This document shows, piece by piece, positions 13,245 through 17,187 of a DNA stretch of 17,187 bases. The stretch lies in assembly GCA_964445715.1 (NCBI GenBank), contig CAYULJ010000021.1, positions 1-17,187 of the forward strand. Reading direction: 5' to 3'. The notes under the pieces were generated by a model, which saw only the letters and a list, made by a program, of their open reading frames with translations, ran no database searches and was not told the DNA's origin. A program made the translations under genes and the position numbers. This DNA comes from CAYPYS01 sp964445715. Its GTDB lineage: Bacteria; Omnitrophota; Gorgyraeia; Gorgyraeales; Gorgyraeaceae. Position 1 is the first letter of the stretch. The number at the start of each line of letters is the position of its first letter.

Positions 13245-14233
13245 TTCTTATCCTCTATCTTAACGACTCCTACCTTCTTTCCCATGACAATAAAAACAAA
13301 AAATACAGCTATTAACGCTATTGTCGCTGCCAGATTAAGGCCAAAAGCTACTATTAATGACGAAATTGCCAGAAAAATGCTAAAACCATACATGATCCAT
13401 AAGCTCTTACGCGCACTATGCCCCATAACTGCCAATCTCAGAGCAAAATGATCATCACTCTTGCTAAAAATTGATCTTCCTTTCCTTATGCGCATTATTA
13501 TTAAAAAAAGCGTATCGTACAGAGGAAGGCTCATTGCTAATAGAGGCGTTATTAGTGCAATTGGTTTCTCTAGAGACGCATAGCTTATATTTATAGCAAT
13601 AGTCGCTAACAAAAAACCTGAAAATAAACTTCCGGTATCCCCCATATAAATTCTTGCTGGAGGGTAGTTGTATTTCAAAAATCCCAGATGTGCACCTATC
13701 AAGGCAGTCAAGGCAATGCTAGAAAGAATATCACTATTTGCTAATGCTATGATTAGCAATGTCAGAGAAATAATAATTACTAGCCCCGAGACCAACCCGT
13801 CCACTATATCAAGAAGGTTAAAGGCATTCGCAATAAATAAAAGCCATACAAATGTGATTAAGATATTACACCATACTGGTAAAAATGAGATCTTTGTAAC
13901 AAAGCCGGATAATATAAGAAAAACAATCGCTGCCGATTCTAATAGTATCTTTATGATCGGTTTCAAGTCTTTTATGTCGTCTATGAATCCCAACAGAATT
14001 ATAAATATTGATGAAACAAGCAACCCTATAAACTTGCCGTCATAGAACCCTTTAAAAAAATATACCGAGACAGATGTTATGGCAAATGCCGCAAAGATAG
14101 CAAGTCCTCCAAGGCATGGCTTGCCTTTTGTTTCTCCTTTCTTAGGCTTAGAAGAGATATTTAATTTTATAGTAGCGGGCGATAAAAACGCTGCTAAAAG
14201 AAAAGCGACAAAAACAATAGCGGCATAGATCAT
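13241..14233 (-). CDS. WecA/MraY-family polyprenyl-phosphate sugar-1-phosphate transferase
   Basis: A 330-aa polytopic membrane protein with about ten hydrophobic segments. Family motifs: GKPCLGG near residues 37-43, GFIDD with the Mg-binding D85/D86, NAFNLLDIVDG (136-146), MGDTGS (197-202), and a late histidine-containing loop DDHFALRLAVMGHS (260-273) in the place of the HxHH-type loop. Enzymes of this family transfer a sugar-1-phosphate, usually HexNAc-1-P, from a UDP-sugar to undecaprenyl phosphate on the cytoplasmic face, starting a lipid-linked glycan. The gene overlaps the upstream GT4 gene by 4 bp (ATGA) and has a perfect AGGAGG 5 nt before its ATG. It is probably the initiating enzyme for the glycan exported by the ABC transporter. 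The charged C-terminal tail (KKVGVVKIEDKK) is unremarkable. Confidence 0.93.
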   Translation of the reverse strand: MIYAAIVFVAFLLAAFLSPATIKLNISSKPKKGETKGKPCLGGLAIFAAFAITSVSVYFFKGFYDGKFIGLLVSSIFIILLGFIDDIKDLKPIIKILLESAAIVFLILSGFVTKISFLPVWCNILITFVWLLFIANAFNLLDIVDGLVSGLVIIISLTLLIIALANSDILSSIALTALIGAHLGFLKYNYPPARIYMGDTGSLFSGFLLATIAINISYASLEKPIALITPLLAMSLPLYDTLFLIIMRIRKGRSIFSKSDDHFALRLAVMGHSARKSLWIMYGFSIFLAISSLIVAFGLNLAATIALIAVFFVFIVMGKKVGVVKIEDKK

Positions 14234-15360
14234 ATCAACCTCCTGTATAAATTTTCCGTTTCTTCAACCATTCTGTTGAGCCCGAAGGAATCATCTATAG
14301 ACAAACGAGCCTCTTTCTTCATCTTATTAAGAAGAGAAGGTTCGCTAAGAATCTTTAGGACTTTTCTGGCTGTTTCTTCATAAGATCCTGGCTTCGTAAT
14401 ATAACCTGTCACGCCGTCTTTTAATAACTCTGCTGTGCCACCTGCATCAGTAGCAACAACAGGGCACCCTTTGAGAAGAGCCTCTATTATGGAAATAGGC
14501 ATCCCCTCCCATTTACTGGTAAGCACCGCCACGTCTAATATGCTTAGGATATCCGACACATCTCTCCTCCACCCTGCAAAGATAAATCTTCCGTTTAAAG
14601 ATCCGGCGGCCAACAATCTTTTGCATCTTTCTTTCAAAACGCCATCGCCTATAAGCAAAAAATTCACGCCTGGCATTTTTTCATGAATCTTCATTGATGC
14701 CCTGATATAGTCTTCGGGAGACTTTTGGGGTTTAAGGCAAGATATCATGCCCACTACAGGGTCATCATTTGCAATGCCTAATTCTCTTTTCTTTTGTAAA
14801 CGATTTACAGGGTCTCTCTTGAATTCAGGAATAGGAATGCCATATTTTATGAAGGCGAGCTTTTCTCTGGGCGCTATTTTGTGCTTTAATGCTGTTTCTA
14901 TGTCTCTTCTGGAAACACAGATGATTTTTGTAGTGAATCTCGCTGACATCATCTCAAGAAACACATAAAACCTTTTCAGGAAAACAGGCTGATAATCATT
15001 AAAAGACCAACCATGCACTGTATGTATGATAATGCGCACACCTGCCAATCGCGCCGCTAATCGGCCGATAATACCTGCCTTTGAACTATGGGTATGAACG
15101 ATATGAGGCTTCAGTCTTATATATACAAGCAATATATGGATTAATGCCAATATATCTAATAGGGGATTAATTTTTCTGTCCAAAAATGACGAAAATATGC
15201 ATTTTATGCCTAAATCTCTGAATTCCGAAGCAAGTATTCCTCTTGTGGAAGTAACGATAGAAATATCGTATTTGTCTCTTGGAAGATTTGAAAGGATATT
15301 TAAGGTGGAAAGCTGTGCGCCACCAAGCTCAGGCTTTGTTATGACATGACAAATCCGCAT
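14230..15360 (-). CDS. GT4-family glycosyltransferase
   Basis: A 376-aa GT-B fold enzyme of standard length. The N-terminal half starts MRICHVITKPELGGAQ, with the Gly-rich loop ELGGAQ (11-16) and HTHSSKAG (89-96). The C-terminal nucleotide-sugar half has GMISCLKPQKSPEDYI (204-219), FLLIGDG (234-240), FAGWRRDV (261-268) and the EX7E motif at E285/E293 (EGMPISIIEALLKG), followed by ATDAGGTAELL. It should transfer a sugar with retention from an NDP-sugar to a lipid-linked acceptor in the cytoplasm. It is the first gene of the operon: a consensus promoter ends 11 nt before the ATG and there is no visible Shine-Dalgarno, so the transcript may be almost leaderless. It is the only obvious glycosyltransferase in view besides the initiating enzyme. 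Confidence 0.95.
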   Translation of the reverse strand: MRICHVITKPELGGAQLSTLNILSNLPRDKYDISIVTSTRGILASEFRDLGIKCIFSSFLDRKINPLLDILALIHILLVYIRLKPHIVHTHSSKAGIIGRLAARLAGVRIIIHTVHGWSFNDYQPVFLKRFYVFLEMMSARFTTKIICVSRRDIETALKHKIAPREKLAFIKYGIPIPEFKRDPVNRLQKKRELGIANDDPVVGMISCLKPQKSPEDYIRASMKIHEKMPGVNFLLIGDGVLKERCKRLLAAGSLNGRFIFAGWRRDVSDILSILDVAVLTSKWEGMPISIIEALLKGCPVVATDAGGTAELLKDGVTGYITKPGSYEETARKVLKILSEPSLLNKMKKEARLSIDDSFGLNRMVEETENLYRRLI

Positions 15361-15371
15361 ACGTTGCTGTC

Positions 15372-15400
15372 AGTATAACAAAGCTCTGACCCCTTGTCAA
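15372..15400 (-). promoter_or_regulatory. Consensus sigma-70 promoter of the glycan operon
   Basis: On the minus strand TTGACA (15400-15395), a 17-bp spacer (15394-15378) and TATACT (15377-15372) form a near-ideal promoter. The -10 ends 11 nt before the ATG at 15360, so transcription should start about 5 nt before the start codon. The spacer contains AGGGGTCAGAGC, which I have the impression recurs in other genomes. Confidence 0.8.
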
Positions 15401-15416
15401 CCCTCTCTTAAGTTCA

Positions 15417-15494
15417 ATACAAAATAGGGGACAGACACCTATTTTTCTTTAAAATAGATCGCGAAAAAATAGGTGTCTGTCCCCTATTTTGTAT
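15417..15494. repeat. Perfect 30-bp inverted repeat of the GGGGACAGACACC type
   Basis: The left arm is 15417-15446, the loop 15447-15464 and the right arm 15465-15494, with no mismatch. Each arm has the core AAATAGGGGACAGACACC in one orientation. It begins 3 nt after the stop of the HAMP gene and could end that transcript. I associate this core with dispersed REP-like elements linked to Y1 (RAYT-type) transposases; that is from memory and no transposase is in the window. Confidence 0.88.
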
Positions 15495-15497
15495 ATA

Positions 15498-16100
15498 TTA
15501 AGTAGGTGAGGTGGTCCATTTATCCAAGGAATCGGTGATGCTTTTTACCTGGTGCTGGAGACTGACTATGGAAGATTCTGCTGATCGAGAATCGCAAGGT
15601 TGACTGGAAATTGCTTTTTTAATTTCGATTATATCTTTTTGAATTTCAGACATAGCCTCTTTGCTAGAAACCATGGTTTTATTAATATTTTCTGTCATGT
15701 TATTTATAGTGCCGGCAAGTGACAAGAGTTCATCACCTTTCCTAAGTTTAATCTTAAGGGATAGGTTGCCTTTTGAGATTTCATAAACACTTTTCTCGAT
15801 TCTGTATAAAGGGCCTGCTATTTTATGAGAAAACAAAAGACCTAGTATGAAAATTAGAGGCGACACAAATAAAAGATTTCTCGCCAATGCCACATTTGCC
15901 GTTCTAAAAACCTGGATGAGCCTCCCTTGAGGATATACGCTAGCCAGTTTCTCGCCTAGAAGAGTCCACCCTGTTATAAACACAGTGTATCCTGCTACTA
16001 TAGATGCTAAAAGTGCTATCCCAAAAACTACCCCTATGTATCGAAATTGCAAACCTCTTTTTACAAAATATTTTCTTCTAAAAACCCTACTCGGCAACAT
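15498..16100 (-). CDS. Two-TM HAMP-domain protein without an output domain
   Basis: About 200 aa. A basic N terminus is followed by TM1 (about 22-46), a short extracytoplasmic loop (47-75), TM2 (76-92) and a HAMP domain (about 93-145: IAGPLYRIEKSVYEISKGNLSLKI in part, then KGDELLSLAGTINNM). A short helical, probably coiled-coil tail ends the protein. No methyl-accepting, kinase or cyclase domain follows, so it is either a truncated sensor or a small signalling or scaffold protein. Two ATGs are adjacent. I prefer the one at 16100-16098 because AGGAGG (16112-16107) then lies 6 nt upstream; the ATG at 16103 would leave only 3 nt. It overlaps the stop of the PDZ gene and is co-transcribed with it. 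The stop lies 3 nt before the inverted repeat. Confidence 0.88.
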   Translation of the reverse strand: MLPSRVFRRKYFVKRGLQFRYIGVVFGIALLASIVAGYTVFITGWTLLGEKLASVYPQGRLIQVFRTANVALARNLLFVSPLIFILGLLFSHKIAGPLYRIEKSVYEISKGNLSLKIKLRKGDELLSLAGTINNMTENINKTMVSSKEAMSEIQKDIIEIKKAISSQPCDSRSAESSIVSLQHQVKSITDSLDKWTTSPT

Positions 16101-17080
16101 CATTTGCCTCCTCTTCGTAAAATTAGTGTCCTTCTAATGGTAAAAATAATTTTTTCTTTATTCTTTGCATTGTTTATATATCCGATAATTTTATCTAGAG
16201 GAGAGTATCTTGTAGATTCACCGTCTATAGCCATAACAAAATCGCTTTTTTTAAACCCTGCCTTTTTCCCTATTTTTTCAGGTGCAACTTTTTGTATTTT
16301 GAGGCCTTCATATTCGAAGTCCAATAAAACCCCAAGACCTTTGTATAGATCCTTATCGGGCCTTATGTCTTCTATTAACACAGGGACATCTCTCTCTAAA
16401 GATATCCTTACCTCTGAATACTTTGGTCCGATTAAATCGTCGATGATTTCGTCTATTTTACGATGCGATATATGTTCCCCCCATATGCTTATAAGAATAT
16501 CACCTTTTTTAATCCCTGCCTTATCTGCGCTAGAAAAAGGGACTACTTTCTCTATTATAAAAATAGCGCCTTCCTGTGCCAGCAAAATACCAAGCCCTTC
16601 CTCTAGGATAAGCTTTTTATCCTTGGCTGGCGAAAAGGCTGTTTTATACCTGTTTTCCCGCCAATCTTTTATCATATTCCTGCGATTGAACTCTTTCTTG
16701 GTCATCTTGTCTTCTTTTCTCCATATCTTTGTCTGCATAGCCAAATAAGCATCTCTCGCCTTTTTGTAATCAGGATTCAAGTCCAACGCCTTCTTGTAAT
16801 AAAATGCTGCCTTTTCATACAGTTCTTTTTTATCATATTCTTTTCCTAACTGCATGAAATTTTGTTCTGGTGTGTCATATTGAATTGCATCGATATCCTT
16901 TTTAAAAAAAGTCTTCTCGCCGCCAGTAGTGCTCAATACAATTCTGTCTATATATTCTTCTACAACTAATCCTTTGATCTCATTCTTATCTTTCATGATT
17001 AGAGTATCGGCGTGCAAACTGGCTAGAGTAGTCACTACTACAAAGAAAACGATTATTGGCATAATAATAGAGATGCGCAT
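16100..17080 (-). CDS. Exported TPR and double-PDZ protein
   Basis: A 326-aa protein. Residues 1-24 are a signal peptide (MRIS, long hydrophobic core, SLHA before a probable cleavage at A24/D25). A short beta-rich segment follows (25-68, TLIMKDKNEIKGLVV with the look of a small SH3-like or PilZ-like strand set, not assigned). A TPR-like helical hairpin covers 71-116 (KEYDKKELYEKAAFYYKKAL). Two PDZ-like domains follow (about 161-232 and 246-318), with GLGILL and GLGVLL as carboxylate-binding-loop equivalents and AGIKKGDILISIWG and AGFKKSDFVMAIDG as the typical later strand. No protease domain is present, so it is a binding or scaffold protein in the periplasm. It is the first gene of a two-gene unit with the HAMP protein. 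Partner and function are unknown. Confidence 0.9.
   Translation of the reverse strand: MRISIIMPIIVFFVVVTTLASLHADTLIMKDKNEIKGLVVEEYIDRIVLSTTGGEKTFFKKDIDAIQYDTPEQNFMQLGKEYDKKELYEKAAFYYKKALDLNPDYKKARDAYLAMQTKIWRKEDKMTKKEFNRRNMIKDWRENRYKTAFSPAKDKKLILEEGLGILLAQEGAIFIIEKVVPFSSADKAGIKKGDILISIWGEHISHRKIDEIIDDLIGPKYSEVRISLERDVPVLIEDIRPDKDLYKGLGVLLDFEYEGLKIQKVAPEKIGKKAGFKKSDFVMAIDGESTRYSPLDKIIGYINNAKNKEKIIFTIRRTLILRRGGK
16107..16112 (-). promoter_or_regulatory. Shine-Dalgarno AGGAGG for the HAMP gene
   Basis: It lies within the last codons of the PDZ gene, 6 nt before the second of two adjacent ATGs. This points to translational coupling and to the second ATG as the start. Confidence 0.7.
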
Positions 17081-17087
17081 ATTTCTA

Positions 17088-17116
17088 AATATATCATATA
17101 TCTTTAAGAATTACAA
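17088..17116 (-). promoter_or_regulatory. Candidate sigma-70 promoter of the PDZ-HAMP unit
   Basis: On the minus strand TTGTAA (17116-17111), a 17-bp spacer and TATATT (17093-17088) match the consensus at 4 of 6 and 5 of 6 positions. The -10 ends 7 nt before the ATG at 17080 and no Shine-Dalgarno is seen, so this would be a leaderless mRNA. The region is A+T-rich, which raises the chance of a spurious match. Confidence 0.45.
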
Positions 17117-17134
17117 GTTAGTCAGCTAGAATAC

Positions 17135-17179
17135 CCCTTAAGTTCACATTTTAACAATGTTAAAATGTGAACTTAAGGG
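17135..17179. repeat. Palindromic repeat copy 3, perfect
   Basis: Two 22-bp arms (CCCTTAAGTTCACATTTTAACA and its complement, each shown here only as a family motif) flank one central base at 17157 with no mismatch. It lies 18 bp upstream of the candidate -35 of the PDZ gene, so it may end an upstream transcript or serve as a regulatory site. It is the cleanest of the three copies. Confidence 0.92.
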
Positions 17180-17187
17180 AATAATTT

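Noticed and set aside
16047..16748. Plus-strand open frame of 233 codons
   Set aside because: It is antisense to the PDZ and HAMP genes, has no recognisable domain and only reflects their codon use.
10028..17179. CRISPR array
   Set aside because: The three palindromes are kilobases apart with genes between them, so there is no regular repeat-spacer pattern and no cas gene.

Overview
The window looks like a piece of a metagenome-derived scaffold from an uncultured, Gram-negative-type bacterium. It is A+T-rich, contains a 21-base N gap, mixes ATG, GTG and TTG starts, and carries two families of dispersed palindromic repeats. The gene mix (NodU/SxtI-type carbamoyltransferase plus SxtJ, Wzm/Wzt-type exporter, several radical SAM proteins, PDZ and HAMP proteins) reminds me of Omnitrophota. 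That placement is an impression, not a demonstrated assignment.

All real genes lie on the minus strand, so the transcriptional order runs from the right edge to the left. At the right is a two-gene unit: an exported TPR + double-PDZ protein (17080-16100) overlapping a two-TM HAMP protein without an output domain (16100-15498). A 137-bp gap follows. It holds a perfect 30-bp inverted repeat of the GGGGACAGACACC type and a textbook sigma-70 promoter (TTGACA-N17-TATACT) that ends only 11 nt before the next start codon.

That promoter heads a tightly packed surface-glycan operon of about 15.4 kb that runs off the left edge. Its genes, in order, are: GT4 glycosyltransferase, WecA/MraY-type polyprenyl-phosphate sugar-phosphate transferase, FAD-dependent amine-oxidase/UGM-like oxidoreductase, carbamoyltransferase, SxtJ membrane protein, Wzm-type ABC permease, Wzt-type ATPase of 948 aa, SPASM radical SAM enzyme, a 1086-aa radical SAM protein, and a B12-binding-type radical SAM protein cut by the window edge. 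A plausible reading is that a lipid-linked glycan is started by the WecA-like enzyme, extended by GT4, oxidised or rearranged, carbamoylated and modified by radical SAM chemistry, then exported by the ABC transporter.

The most striking feature is a roughly 215-residue domain I cannot name. It occurs three times in tandem after the exporter ATPase, twice at the N terminus of the 1086-aa radical SAM protein, and starts again at the C terminus of the B12-type radical SAM protein. The five complete copies share a Q-x-W, W, Y-x-x-W signature with identical spacing (12 and 28 residues). This links the modifying enzymes and the exporter of one operon through one shared module, probably glycan-recognising. 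The exporter ATPase also has unusual catalytic motifs: Asp replaces the Walker B Glu and Gln replaces the H-loop His.

Three copies of a 43-45 bp near-perfect palindrome (core TTAAGTTCACA...TGTGAACTTAA) sit at 10028, 11913 and 17135. One copy encodes the last residues and the stop codon of the oxidoreductase. Their arms show paired changes, so the hairpin itself appears to be maintained.
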